Counted from the first letter of the stretch, positions 43,901 to 55,937 are shown. The stretch is 64,000 bases of DNA from Cryptomeria japonica (GCF_030272615.1 NC_081408.1:59666114-59730113), one strand, 5' to 3'. The notes: generated by a model not told the origin, from the sequence alone. Made by a program: numbers and translations.

Positions 43901-46900
43901 CCATTGATTTTGTTTGATATATTTGCTTTTAGATTTTATGTGTGCACAAGAGCTCAACAAAGAACGGATTGTGGTTGAAGTAGCTTGATTGCATAAGGTG
44001 ATTAGACACATTGATTAGGGTTTATAATGAAGGAGAGTATCCTCTTATATAGAAGACATTTTAGGAAATGAAGGGATAAGATTAAAAGGTGAAGAGAATA
44101 AATGGTCGGCTAGGATTAAAGGGTAGGTAGAAGAAAATTAAAAGATAGATGACATGTGTCATTAAAGGAAAAAGCCAATGAATTAATTAAATAAATAAAT
44201 ATGTATTTAATTAATAGAGGAAGTGGGATCAATTAAATAAATAAAAATATTTATTTAATTTAAGAAAATGACAATTTAAATAAATAAAAGTATTTATTTA
44301 AATGAGGAAAGACTTAGAAGAGGATTAATGAATTAATTAAATAAATAAGAATTTATTTAATTAATAGAAGACTTAGGATAAAATAATTAAAGATAGGACA
44401 ATTTTAGGTGTCTACAATTACTGTAAGAATTTGTTGAAAATAGTCAAGATCTAGAGCACAATGAATAGCACAATAGGAGAGACAAATATTTGATAAGAAT
44501 AAATTGTATTCTAATCAAGATGCAAATTACTGATCAACTGGATCATTAAAATTGCATGCAATGTAGATGAGCTTGCTTATAAAGGAAAAGCTAAGAGACA
44601 AGAGAGCACACAAAGATGACATGTGGCTCAATGAGATGCAAGGGTAGGTAGGAGAAATAATAAAATATTCCACATGAGGTGGATCACCCACCGAAGGTGA
44701 AATTATCACTACATGATAAGTGGATATGATAAAGTAATAACAATATCACACCATAAAAGGTGGAAATTTTCTTACATACACACTCCCAATGTATGCACAT
44801 CTCCCTAAGTGTCTCATATGCAAACTACAATGTTATGCATGTACTTAAGTAAACTTAAGTAAAGTGTAATTATATCCAAGATGAATAAATAATTACACCA
44901 ACAATTACGCATAAATTAAATTTTTTTTCTTCAAAACTTGGAAAAATGAAAGATTCACTCATCTTTGATGGTTTAATTTTCTTGGTGTAGGTTTAACTCT
45001 TTTTGGTTTGTCAAATGAGTTGAATGAGGGCAAGTTGATGCTATAGGTTACTTTTTGCTTTAAAAAATGTTTTGTGAAATGGATTTTTTAAGTTTTTTGA
45101 GTCCAGTAGTTGTGGGCCCCCTTGCATTCGCTCAGGGTACTGCCTAGGCACAATGGGTCCCCTCTGAAGCACCCATAGGTGACCTGGGGTGCCTGGCCTG
45201 GGCAATATCCTGCGGGAACTCAGAATCAAATCAAGACTAGATTCGACCAGGTTGAACCAATTCTAGTATGGGAGGTTCCTAGTGAACCTGCTAATACAGG
45301 TTTTATATATTGACTTTTGGGAATTCATCTTTGTAATGTCTCCATTTGTACAATTTTAGGAAATGGATGATTTATAAAACATGTTCCAGCTGAAACAATA
45401 ATTAAATGATCAATGTAAATGCCAAACTCTAGCTAATTAGCAATGATAGAATATCATAAACCCCTGTAAACAAAACTTACACTTTCAAACAACAAATTTA
45501 AACCCTTCTAATGCTGGTATACATCCTCAACTGCAACATAAACAACAGATGTGAATTGTATGTGTCAAACATATCAGATATGGCTGCTGAACTATGAATG
45601 TTTTATTATGGACAGCAATTCTGTCATTCACCAATGTTTATATGAAACCCTTATGCACTGAAATTAACCAAATACGTAAGTGGATTTGGATAATAAGTTG
45701 CTTGATAAATTTATGAGAGCAGTAATAAACATGGAAACACCAACATAGAAACCTTAGATCTGATTTTTTTATTTATGACAGCCAATTTAATCAGCATTAA
45801 TGTATGTAATAGCAGCAGCAAGCTCACCCTATTCTACCAAGCATGTGCTTACTTCACTACTCACATTGTCAATTTGTAGTAACAAAACTTCAAGAAATTC
45901 TACAGGGTATTGAAATACTCATGAGGCATTATAGATAAGATAGCAAGACATTATTTGGGAATGCTTCACGAGTTCAAAAGTAATGACAGCATTGTAAACA
46001 ACCACCCTAATATGCTTAGGAAAAAATTATCCATATGGATAATGAAAATGGTAGTAGAACATGTACAGATGAAATTTAGTGAAGAGTAAAATGGATCCAA
46101 AATCTAGATAGAAGACAGAACAAAAAGTAGAAGTGTCCAAGACAGTACTGCCTAGGATAGTATTGCTGCCAAGATAGTGTCCGCAACTAGGTAACTCAGA
46201 AATTAAAATGAACAGATGTTTCATCTCCCAGCACATGCAAGAACTTTTATAGAGCCTAGGAGAACATTTCAGCATCCACAATTCTATAAAAGGAGGTGGA
46301 AAGCATGTGATTAGGACATGGGAGGATAAGCAATGTTGTACCAAGCAAAGGAAGGAGGATTCAATTGTTCATATGTTATGCCCTTGTGTGTGTGTGCGTG
46401 CACGTGTGTAATAGAACATGTATAGAAGAAATTTAGTGAAGAGTAAAATGGATCCAAAATCTAGATAGAAGACAGAACAAAAAGCAGAAGTGTCCAAGAC
46501 AGTACTGCCAAGGATAGTATTGCTGCCAAGATAGTGTCTGCAACTATGTAACTCAGAAATTGAAATGAACAGATGTTTCATCTCCCAGCACATGCAAGAA
46601 CTTTTATAGGGCCTAGGAGAACATTTCAGCATCCACAATTCTATAAAAGGAGGTGGAAAGCATGTGATTAGGACATGGGAGGATAAGCAATGTTGTACCA
46701 AGCAAAGGAAGGAGGATTCAACTGTTCATATGTTATGCCCTTGTGCGTGTGTGTGAGTGAGTGATAATTAATGTTGTACCAAGCAAAGGAAGGAGGATTA
46801 AATTGTTCATATGTTATGCCCTTTTGTGTGTGTGTGTGTGGCAATCTTGTACCAAGCAAAGGAAGGAGGATTCAATTGTTCATATGTTATGCCTTGTGTG

Positions 46901-48914
46901 TGTGTGCATGTGGGATAAGTAATGTTGTACCAAGAAAAGGAAGGAGGATTCAATTGTTCATATGTTATGCTTGTGTGTGTGTGTGTGTGTGTGTGTGTGA
47001 CAAGTAATGTTGTACCAAGCAAAGGAAGGAGGATTCATTTGTTCATATGTTATGCCCTCGTGTGTTTTGTTTGTGTGTGTGTTAAGTAATGTTTTACCAA
47101 ACAAAGAAGGAGGATTCAATTGTTCATATGTTATGCCTGTGTGTGTGTGTTGATTCAATTGTTCATATGTTATGCCTGTGTGTGTGTGTTGATTCAATTG
47201 TTCATATGTTATGCCTCTGTGTGTGTGCGCCTGTGTTATGTCTGTGTGTCTGTGTGTGCCTCTGTGTGCGTGTGGGGGTGTGTGCGCCTGTGTTATGTCT
47301 GTGTGTCTGTGTGTGCCTCTGTGTGCATGTGTGTGTGTGTGTTGTACCAAAGGAAGGATGTGCTTGTGTGTGTGTGCTTGTGTGTGTGTGTGTGTGTGTG
47401 TGTAACTGTACTCGAGGGAAAAAAATATTGCCGTACTGCTGTAACAGGTTTTGTAACCCGCACCCGCACCCGCACCCGCACTTGAACCGGCACCCGCACT
47501 TGAACCGGCAACTTAGACAATATTGTAAGTGCAAGGGTCCTAAAAGGAACTCATCATCTATTTGTATCGAACGATTCATGTTCTAGTGGATTGGTTGGGG
47601 GGGTCATAAATATTAAGCTGCTCTTGCAGTGACATGTTCGACATATTCCTTATATGTGTTCCTATAGGTAGCCTAACTGCCATTATCCTGGAATGCTTCA
47701 GTTCATATTAATGTTTTTTCTCTGTGTTGAAATATCTCGATCCCTGTATGGGTGTAACTACAAGGAGGATCATTGATAATGACAATATAATTGATGCTCA
47801 CAATTGCTTAGATGAATCTTGGGATTTACCTGCTCTATTACAGTGGCATAAGTGGATAAAATTTCCATGACATTAATCATGTCCATTAGTTTTCTATGAC
47901 TGTCTGTGGCCTACACCCTAAATGAGCTTTCATCTGCTTTACAATCAATTTACATTGTACTTTTGTAGCTCTTAAACAAGTGGAATGATTATGTACCGAA
48001 GCTCTTGTTCGACTTGCATTATAATTAATTTGTGTTTCGTATGCTTTACAATATGATTTTTTTTACAGTTACTTTACTAGTGTCAGTGTTGCAGATTGTT
48101 GTTGGCAGGGTTGGCAATGAAACGCTAACAAATGAAGCAGGGGAAGTTACAAGGTAGGTATCATTCCTTTTGGCTCATGTTATTGACAACAGACAAGTTT
48201 CAAATATACAGCAGCTTTGAAGCTCCATGGTGAAAGTGAAAGCCAATTAAGCAATATTTTGAAACTACAATATTTGTTGCAGCCATTTACAAGGAATGTT
48301 CACTCGTACGATTAGGTTATTAGAAGCTGGTATTAAGCCTGTGTAAGTTAAACAAATCTTTCTAAATGACATTTATATTTCCAGAACATCCTTGTGACTA
48401 TCAAAGAATGAGAACAAACAAATTGATTTGTTTGTCTTTTATATATGTTGTGTGAAATGATATTGTTTATTTCTACCAGATATGTTTTTGATGGAAAGCC
48501 ACCTGAGCTAAAAAAAGAAGAACTTGCCAAGCGGTGAGTTTGTGGGCATGGTGAAATCTAGTTTTTTTCTTTTTCAGTTCACAACGTCCCTTCTACATAA
48601 CATGTCTTTGGGATGGTTTAGAATGCTACCACTTTTTATGGTTTTGTAACCCTGCTCTACAAAGGATTTGTATGCTGGCTTGTGCATAGGCTATCAAGGC
48701 GAGAAGAAGCTACAGAGGACTTAGCTGAGGCCATTGAGGTATCCTTGATCCCAGGAATTATATGTTGTTTTTACCTTTGAGTTATGCCCTGGCTTTTTGC
48801 TTGCTTTTCACTTTCCTTGTACCTTAACTCCATTGTTGACACATGAATTTGATTTATTTATTATAGACAGGAGTCAAGGAAGATATTGAAAGGTACAGCA
48901 AACGAACAGTCAAG
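37893..48914 (+). CDS. FEN1: Flap endonuclease 1, exons 1-7 (5' part; continues off the window)
   Basis: FEN1 is the nuclear structure-specific nuclease that removes 5' flaps in Okazaki-fragment maturation and long-patch base excision repair, working with PCNA. Seven exons with GT/AG borders join to 399 nt, 133 codons, of about 380 in the family. It begins [15 protein letters not shown]; the N-terminal nuclease region has [17 protein letters not shown] with the metal-binding Asp34. [19 protein letters not shown] carries Asp87, equivalent to human Asp86. Exon 7 ends YSKRTVK, just before the VTKQHN block of the family. All splice phases agree and there is no stop, so the gene looks functional. 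Intron 2 is 9,965 bp, and intron 7 exceeds 15 kb because exon 8 is not seen before 64000. The PCNA-binding C-terminus is outside the window. Confidence 0.95.
38013..38129 (+). CDS. FEN1: FEN1 exon 2
   Basis: 39 codons from [11 protein letters not shown] to SIYQFL, phase 0 at both ends. The acceptor is TCTGGCAG and the donor is GTAAGC. It contains Asp34. Confidence 0.95.
38130..43710 (+). other. FEN1 intron 2, first part, no recognised element
   Basis: 5.6 kb with no domain-bearing reading frame. Between about 39890 and 41870 the words ACTGTC, ACTGCT and ACTGTG are noticeably frequent in a T-rich background, perhaps the remains of a retroelement leader. I see no clear LTR pair. Confidence 0.5.
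43711..44416 (-). mobile_element. Solo LTR of the outer-element family, in FEN1 intron 2
   Basis: 706 bp read on the minus strand from TGTAGACACC (ending 44416) to CGTATACA (starting 43711). It matches the outer LTR throughout: the AT palindromes at 44180-44390, the promoter region, and the GAGCTCAACAAAGAACGG block near 43948 in plus orientation. ATTAC flanks both sides (43706-43710 and 44417-44421), so LTR-LTR recombination removed the interior. It is more diverged than the two LTRs of the outer element. Confidence 0.92.
44422..46054 (+). other. FEN1 intron 2, middle part
   Basis: 1.6 kb without a recognisable gene or repeat. One GC-richer patch with a short open frame at 45041-45229 has no domain. 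Confidence 0.4.
46055..46768 (+). repeat. Tandem duplication of a 357-bp unit
   Basis: Two copies, about 46055-46411 and 46412-46768, begin TAGAACATGTA(C/T)AGA and end in a (TG)n tract, with roughly 95% identity by eye. The duplicated open frames on the minus strand are a by-product of the repeat. Confidence 0.88.
46688..47402 (+). repeat. Minisatellite of shrinking units ending in (TG)n
   Basis: Units of about 70-85 bp with ATGTTGTACCAAGCAAAGGA, GGAGGATTCAATTGTTCA and TATGTTATGCC followed by a TG run start near 46688, 46770, 46846, 46919, 47006 and 47086. They pass into three 39-bp units at 47114-47230 that keep only the second half, then two 55-bp TG-rich units, then pure TG. Confidence 0.88.
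47457..47511 (+). repeat. CCGCAC microsatellite
   Basis: Several copies of CACCCG followed by ACTTGAACCGG twice. It is a short GC-rich satellite next to the TG tract. Confidence 0.75.
48095..48153 (+). CDS. FEN1: FEN1 exon 3
   Basis: 59 nt, [19 protein letters not shown] plus two bases of the next codon. The acceptor is TGTTGCAG and the donor is GTAGGT. It follows the 10-kb intron 2. Confidence 0.95.
48283..48342 (+). CDS. FEN1: FEN1 exon 4
   Basis: 60 nt completing Ser, then [19 protein letters not shown] plus GT of a Val codon. The acceptor is TTGTTGCAG and the donor is GTAAGT. Confidence 0.95.
48480..48533 (+). CDS. FEN1: FEN1 exon 5
   Basis: 54 nt completing Val, then [17 protein letters not shown] plus CG of an Arg codon. 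The acceptor is TTCTACCAG and the donor is GTGAGT. It contains the second visible metal ligand, Asp87. Confidence 0.95.
48690..48738 (+). CDS. FEN1: FEN1 exon 6
   Basis: 49 nt completing Arg, then [16 protein letters not shown]. The acceptor is GTGCATAG and the donor is GTATCC. This is part of the helical arch region. Confidence 0.93.
48867..48914 (+). CDS. FEN1: FEN1 exon 7
   Basis: 48 nt, [16 protein letters not shown], phase 0. The acceptor is TTATTATAG and the donor is GTGAGC. The next expected codons (VTKQHN) were looked for in the rest of the window and not found. Confidence 0.93.
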
Positions 48915-49806
48915 GTGAGCAATCTACACTTCATTTCAATTTGATTGCTTACTAAGACAAACAAAAGTATAGCTAACTACTTGAAATATGCATATCAAGA
49001 GGAAGGTTGACTCAATGATTTGCAATATAGCATTACAAAAAATCCTTTGACATTCTGTGTTGAATTCTACTAGTTGTGCTTATTTATAGGCTAGCAGTTA
49101 ATGAAAATTATGATCTTTTTAGTTTTCAATGCCATGTACTTAGAAAGCACAATTTTTGTTATATTAACATCAAGCTTGGATAAGGCTAGAGAGGCCAATT
49201 GTTGGTTTTTGTGGGCAGATATTAGCAAGTGACAATCCATTGACATTGTTGTTAAATGTTGTGAACAAATCCCTCACTCAAGGCTGTCAATTGTTCTGAA
49301 AAGTGCAAGGATTTTGTTTTGCTAATCGAGTTTTATAAGAAGCTATTAAATGTGTTGGGTTCTAAATGTGATGTGGGTTATGATTGAATCAGTACTAGCA
49401 TAGATATATTAAATATGTCTATCTAAAAGATTTTGAGAGATAACAGCCTTGAGGTGCCTACCTATCTGTTGGTGTCTGTTTTATCATCTACCAAACATTA
49501 GGATAGGATACCCGAAGGCATTCTATCCTCTCTTGAAAAATCACTACTGATTCCAAGGTCTATATGTGGGAACAAGCGACTTTAGTGGAATAGCTTTTTG
49601 GGTAGTGTATGCTGAAATTTCAAGGGGGACTTACGTTTAACAAGTATCTTGAACTGCTGGACTTAGATGGATTTAGCAATTTTAGGCTCTTCTTTTTTTT
49701 GGGGGGGAATTTTCTGGGATTTAGACTTTCAAAAGAAAGGGAAAAAGAGATAGGGTTTGAGAAGGCTAATCTAATCCTACGAATTTTGGACACGGTATCA
49801 ACTGGG
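48915..49806 (+). other. Start of FEN1 intron 7
   Basis: About 890 bp after the exon 7 donor. No gene is recognised and exon 8 is not seen. It ends with ACTGGG at 49801-49806, the target duplication of the next element. Confidence 0.5.
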
Positions 49807-50201
49807 TGTTCTCGAGAAACCAAACCTTGCTTCACCACACTAGGGACAACTACACAAGGCCAGTGCAATCTTCAATGTGTTGTGCTTATGATCGAGATGT
49901 TGGGATGCACAGGGGATGGGCTCAGACTAACTTTACACGGCAAGATGGAAATCATCCATTTACCAAAAGTGTGAGTGGAGATACACCATCAATTGACACT
50001 TATCAAATCCTTCATTCAAATTAACAACAATGAAAGCAAATCTAAATTAATTCTAACTAAGTGTTGAGGCAATTTAAACCATGCAAATCATTCAAATAAT
50101 AGAGATTACAAAGCAGCGCACATGCAATATATTATCTGGAAATGACCTTAAGCAACAATACATCAAAAACCTCACACCCTCCAAATGAGAGGAGGCAACC
50201 T

Positions 50202-50288
50202 TATATAGTTCTCAAAAATAAATGAATGGCCGAGATCAAACAATGATCAAGGGCCAAGATTGAAAAACCTAAACCCTGATTAGGGTTT
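50202..50288 (-). promoter_or_regulatory. Telo-box pair and TATA of the 6.5-kb element
   Basis: On the minus strand AAACCCTAATCAGGGTTT (50288-50271) is followed 63 bp later by CTATATAAGG (50208-50202 region). The same order, with a perfect palindrome, occurs in the plus-strand relative at 62698-62787. It is a candidate LTR promoter. Confidence 0.55.
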
Positions 50289-50349
50289 CCCGAAACATCA
50301 CTAGTTCAAACAAATGGAAGAGTGACAAGTGGCGCAACTGCTAATTTCA

Positions 50350-53300
50350 CTAAGGTGAGTGGCCACTTTCCTCTTTCAGAGATTCAACGTATCTGGACAC
50401 AATGAGCTTGACCTCCTCCATGGTGACACTTGGCAAACCGCCAATCTGGAAGTCAATGAGGTCCACATCATCGACACATGTGGCAAGGATGCCTTCCCAC
50501 TCCATTGCTTGGGTGAGGAAGTTGTCATTGATGGAGAGGAAGTTTGCAATCTTTGAAAGATCGCCTTTGTCAATCATCCCTGAATCCCTGAAGAAGCTCG
50601 CCTAAATCCTGGCTCTCAGGTTCTCTGCTTGTAAATGCTTCTCCCTTAAGCTTTCCTTCTTCCAGATCTCTGACGCCACACGGAATACCTTGCCCAGGAT
50701 CTCTCTAACACTTGCCTCTGTCTCAAAACACTTGGTCTTGGATTTCTTCGGAACCTCAATTCGAGTAACTAGAGTATAGTACCACGTGCCGAAGTCGTAC
50801 CTGCATGATGCCTGCATTCACTAAGCTTCTCTTTGACATGCCTCGGATAACCTTCAGATGAGGGAATATTTCATTCTGAATTTCATCCACCTCTTCCCAA
50901 TTGGATGCTAGATCCTAGATACGATCAATCAACAAAGAAGTTGCCTCATGTGCCGATGCTAAGTTTTCCACCAGGGTGTCAGCACGCACTGAAGCGTCTG
51001 AAATCCATTCCTTTTCTTGAGTGTACGAGCCCTTCATATCATCATAGTCTTTCATTGATCCCTGTTGAAGAGGCTGTGGTGGAGTAGCCGGAACTTCACG
51101 GTTGAGCGGGCTGGTAAGATGGAGAACATACTTCTTCCACTGTTGGTTCTCTTCTTCAAACTTCTTCCTCTTTTCCTTTTCATGAGCTAGCCTTGCCTTC
51201 AGAACGTTGCAGGAGTCATCAAAGTATTGGACTTCTTGGTCCTGGGTAGGCTTACCTAGCTCTATGGTGGTAACCTTGTAATCATCCGCGGTGACATTGT
51301 CTCTGGTCTTCCCTTCTTTGGGCACTGCTATCTAGATTGTTCTGAATCCGGCACTGTCTCTCTGAATCAGGGAAAACTTCCTGGCGGGTTTGGGTGGTTT
51401 AGCTATAGTGGGTTCATTCACCTTCTCCAAGAATGTTGCGGTGGCCTCCTCGGTTGAGTGGGCCTCCTCGGGAACCTTGGCCTTTATCCTTGCTCTCAGC
51501 CAATTCGGAATGGTTGATTGTTCTACAGTGTTCCAATCGAACTCATCATCTGCCTCTCCTGGGTTTGCTGGTATGCCATCCAAGAAGATTGTAGGTGCTT
51601 CAATTTGCTCCCTGTTTGGACTTTGGAAGACCTTTTCCACTACTTCCTTAACTGGCTGGGAAAGCACTCTTACTTCATCATCAATCACATAGATGTTCAT
51701 CTCTTGCTCTCCAGTTGCACTCTGATCAGGCGCAATGGAAGCAACACTTAGGATGGAGTGACTTTCGCTGGATTCTCTTCTCTCACCTATAGGCCTTTTC
51801 CCTGTGACCTTTGTGGAGCTTCCACCCAACTCCTTCCTCTTTCGAGACCCAACACTCTCTGGATTTCGAGCATCACCGGCGGAGGTACAAAGATCGACGG
51901 ACAGAGTATCATCTACTCCCATTAATTCATAAGTCAAAGTCACACCTTTGGCCTTCAACTGTTTTGTCTTTTCAGACGCCCACCACCTTGAGTACTCAAC
52001 CACCGACCTCATGAGGTCTGCTAGATCCGATTTCTCTCCCTCTGTCCAATCTATTAAGACTAAGGGTTCATTGTTCATCTTTTCAAAGCCCGGCTGCTGA
52101 AATTCTAGGCTTTCTTCTACCTGATCAGCAACTCTGAACACTTCCGTTGCTCTCACCATACTCAAAGGAATTCTTGACCAGAACCTCTTCCGGATCTCGA
52201 AACTATCCTCTTCCGGATCTCGAAACTATCGGCTGCATTAGCCCAGTAGTCTTCTAGATCCAGTTTGTGCTCATACGTTGTCCCTTCGATCTTCTTTATC
52301 CTATGGAATGTATCGAAATCTTTTCTTGCCTTGTACTGATAGAAGGGATACCAGGCCGGTTCTTTCTCAGCGGTGGCTGCAGCTTGTGATGATGGACATG
52401 TTTCCAGCCCATTACCAATTGTAAGTGAGGACGTCCTTGCCGCCTTCTGCTTATCCCTTTGAATCACTATATACTCCTCCAATTGCCCCACAACCTCGAG
52501 CAACACCACTCGGTTGGTAGGGTAAGCTGGAAGCTTGTATGGAGGCCCAGAGAATCCTTGAATTCGAAGGTAAGTGAACTTTGGATATTGGATGTACCAA
52601 CACCCGAACCGATTGATGAAGTCCATAGACTCTTGAGAGAGCCTCTGGTGCAAGCCACCTTGAAGTGTTCAGGTAATGTGCATCACGAAGGTATCATTCA
52701 CCCTTTTGAAATGGAACTTCTCCTCCATGTGGAGCTGGGGATAGCAATCATATACTGGAAATTGGTTCTCCTTGTTCCCAACTTCTCCTCTACAAGTGAG
52801 ACCTCTGTACCTGTAGGTCCTGGCCAAAGAATAAAACAAGTAAGAACTCATGAAGAAAGTCCTATTCGCCTCCAGGTTCCTTTGCTGGCTGTCTAGGTTG
52901 TCGCTGATCATCTGGGCCCAGTCTATCATTTTTACTCTATTGATTATTTCATTAATGAAATAATACATCCAGGGTTCGAATGGAGCTCCCTGAGGATTTC
53001 CTATTATTCTATTGAGCAGGACAATCATGTCCCCAATGTCCTCCTTGAAGTATGCTCGTACTAGGCTCTTTCTTTGGAGTTTGGAGGCGCCCTTCCTCGG
53101 CTTGTCTAGCCAGGAATGGTTGACTATGGCATCATATTCCTCTAGGTGTTCCTGGTACAGACTGTCAGCTTCTGTCAGCTTCGTCCTTTGTCATATAGAT
53201 TGTGTTGTGGTACTCTGGAATCCTGAAGGCCTCTCTGATGGCCTCATCGTTGACATTCGCTAACACTCTTCCATCAGGTGCAACAATGTCCTTACTGATG

Positions 53301-53563
53301 GGGTTGTAGTGTTTGGCACATTCGACTACTAGTTCATTGCACTGCATGGTGGGGAGGAAGCCAGCAACACGCACGATACCACTCTTCATCATCTTTCGCG
53401 CAATGGTGGTAGCCAGAAGGTTGTCTAGACCAAACATTCGCTTCTTAAACTCCCTCAGATTGATGTGTCTGAGGTTGGTGTCGTTGATGTTCTTCCACTT
53501 TGAAGTCATCCTCGACTCTGGAGGAGCATCTTTGTCTACTTGGAATTTCATAATGTCTAGAGC
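50350..53563 (-). pseudogene. Long gene of unknown function inside the 6.5-kb element (broken)
   Basis: About 1,070 codons on the minus strand. An acceptor-like TTGCTTGCAG precedes 53563, so 53686-53564 is probably intron. The N-terminal part (NELVVECAKHYN, GRVLANVNDEAIREAFRIP) vaguely recalls plant transposon-associated proteins with a strand-then-helix 'DEAI..AF.IP' block. The middle has WYIQYPKFTYLRIQGF. The C-terminal half is acidic, Ser/Glu-rich and ends in helical, coiled-coil-like sequence. Lesions are a 10-bp tandem duplication at 53162-53181, TGA near 52666, a 23-bp tandem duplication at 52184-52229, TAG near 51329, TAG near 50915, a frameshift near 50815 and TAG near 50599. I do not recognise the family. 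No protease, RT or integrase motif is present. Confidence 0.62.
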
Positions 53564-54477
53564 CTGCAAGCAAACAATGGAAATTTTAAAGTTAGAAAAT
53601 GATTGGTAAAGTTTTGAAAATAACGGGGCTGCGAAATGGCTAAGTGTTGGAAAATTTTCCATTTTTTTATTCTCATACTTAGCCATAAAAATCGAATTTT
53701 CACCTTAAAACCCTCAGTCTTAAGGCTGGTTGTGGTTACCACCAAGTGTCAAAACTTTCAAAAAAATTTCATACTTAGCCAAAAAAAATGATTTTCTTCC
53801 TTCAAAATTTTTGAAAAAAATCATTTATTAAATTCTGGAAAATATTCAAAAAATTCACAATTTTAATTTCACCTCTGACTTGGATAGAAGTAAGGCTAGA
53901 ATTTTCTCCAAAATATTCAGAAAATTCAGAAAAGTTGGATGATTCTTCCTCGTACTAGTTGCCTTTCTCCAAAAATTTGTAAACCTTCTGCCAAAAAATA
54001 TTATCCCACTTCTAGCAATATCTGGAATTTTCTCCAAATGATCTTCAAACTGACATACTTTACTAAGCTCTCCTTAGTAACTTTGAACTTCTTGGTGTAA
54101 TAATGAAGTTGATAATGAAGTATTTGTAGACAAGGTTAAACAAAACCCCTAGAATCATCCAACTCATACTTCTAATTTTTAAAAAAAACTTTCCATTTTG
54201 ATTTAAGTTTGAAGATATTCATCAATTCTCCAATATTCCCTTTCAAAAAAAAATTTCCATTTTGAATTAATATCTCAATAATTTTCCAATATTCTCTCAA
54301 TATTCTCAAAAAAACTTTCCATTTTGGATTTATTTTGAGGATTTTTAGATATTTCTTCATTTTGGATTTAATTTTGAAATCCCAATGGATTTTGTGACAT
54401 CACTGGCATCTTTGTTTGACTTTCCAATGTGTAGGTGGATTTTTAAAATGTTATCTCCATCTTCTTCAAATTTTGGT

Positions 54478-55310
54478 GGACTTTGGATACCTCTCTCACC
54501 TCTTGAAGACCTTGGGCGGACTTTGGATACCTCTCCACCTTGGGTGGACTTTGGAGAGTGCTCCCACATGCTTGGGCGGACTTTGAAGAGTGCTCCCACC
54601 TTGGGCGGACTTTGATCACTCCTCCTCCTTAGCCTCCCAACCTTGGCGGACTTTGGAGAGTGCTCCCACATGGCCTCCAAATGCATGGCGGACTTTGGCT
54701 AAGGCATTGGGGCGGACTTTAGGCTTAGCTCCATCAAGACCTCCAGCAAGGTGAGAATTTTGGCTAAGGCATTGGGGCAGACTTTAGGCTTAGCTCCCAC
54801 ATGACCTCTCTAGCCTTGGCGGACTTTAGACTTGGCACCCACATGACCCCTTTAGCCCTTGGTGGAATTTGGATACTTCTCCACCTTGGGCGGACTTTGG
54901 AGAGTGCTCCTACATGCTTGGGCGGACTTTGGTGGAGGCCCCTTCATGGTCTCTTCAAACTCATGGCGGACTTTAGGCTTAGCACCCATGTGACCCCCAA
55001 CGGCATGGCAGACTTTGAGGTGAGCACCCATGTGACCCCTTAGACCTTGGCAGACTTTAGAGTGTGCTCCCATGTGACCCCTTAGACCTTGGCGGACTTT
55101 AGAGTGTGCTCCCATGTGACCTCCCCAAACATGGCGGACTTCAGGGTGAGCACCCACACAGCCTCCTAAGGCATGGCGGACTTCAGGGTGAGCACGCACA
55201 CAGCCTCCTAAGGCATGGTGGACTTCAGGATGAGCACCCACAAAGCCTCCTAAGGCATGGCGGACTTCAGGCAAGGCTCCTTCATGGCCTCTCTTGCATC
55301 ATGGTGGGGT
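54478..55310 (-). repeat. Minisatellite with GGCGGACTTTGG core, 42-bp units in part
   Basis: Degenerate units sharing GGCGGACTTTGG or GGCGGACTTCAGG with GTGAGCACCCAC. From about 54960 to 55270 the unit is 42 bp, giving a 14-residue repeat on the minus strand (PEVRHALGGCVGAH). The open frame is probably a result of the 3n unit length, not a gene. Confidence 0.8.
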
Positions 55311-55464
55311 TTGAACCTGCAAAAAAATACTTCAAAACCCTTGTTAGCCAGACTTAGAATAATTTTCAGAGAAATTTCAAAATTTCATAGTTTGATCTAA
55401 TTTAACCGGATTAACTTGAAATTCGAAATCCATGCTTAGGTGGATCATCTGAGGCATGGCGCCC

Positions 55465-55937
55465 CCTAAAATCTAGGGATTTGGCTTTTTAGGTCAAAAC
55501 TTGGATTTTTTTTGAGTTCTAGTCGAAGCTGGTCAGTGGTGCAAATGTAAACCTTAGGTTTGCATCCCGAAAAAGCAAAAAGCCTAAAATCTAGGGATAT
55601 AGCTTATTTAGGTCAAAACTTGGAATTTTCGAGTTTCGGTCGAAGCTGGTCAGTGGTGCAAGTGTAAACCCTAGGTTTGCATCCCGAAAAAGCAAAAAGC
55701 TTAAAATCTTGGGATTTAGCTTTTTTAGGTCAAAACTTGGAATTTTCGAGTTCCAGTCGAAGCTGGTCAGTGGTGCAAGTGTAAACCCTAGGTTTGCATC
55801 CCGAAAAAGCAAAAAGCCTAAAATCTAGGGATTTAGCTTTTTTAGGTCAAAACTTGGAATTTTTGAGTTCGTGTCGAAGCTGGTCAGTGGTGCAAGTGTA
55901 AACCCTAGGTTTGCATCTCGAAAAAGCAAAAAGCAAA
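55465..55937 (-). repeat. Four tandem 117-bp units
   Basis: GGTCAGTGGTGCAA recurs at 55531, 55648, 55765 and 55882, exactly 117 bp apart. Each unit holds AAAATCTAGGGAT and GTTTGCATCCCGAAAAAGC. It lies near the start of the 6.5-kb element. Confidence 0.9.

Noticed and set aside
45041-45229. 62-codon GC-richer minus-strand frame
   Set aside because: Short, no domain, and no neighbouring exon signals.
46027-46701. Two nearly identical minus-strand frames of 105 and 110 codons
   Set aside because: They exist because a 357-bp noncoding unit is duplicated; there is no start context or domain.
46958-47586. Several Cys/Val- or His/Thr-rich frames
   Set aside because: Translations of TG/CA microsatellites.
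54852-55274. 140-codon repeat protein on the minus strand
   Set aside because: A 42-bp minisatellite unit is a multiple of three, so the frame stays open without coding.
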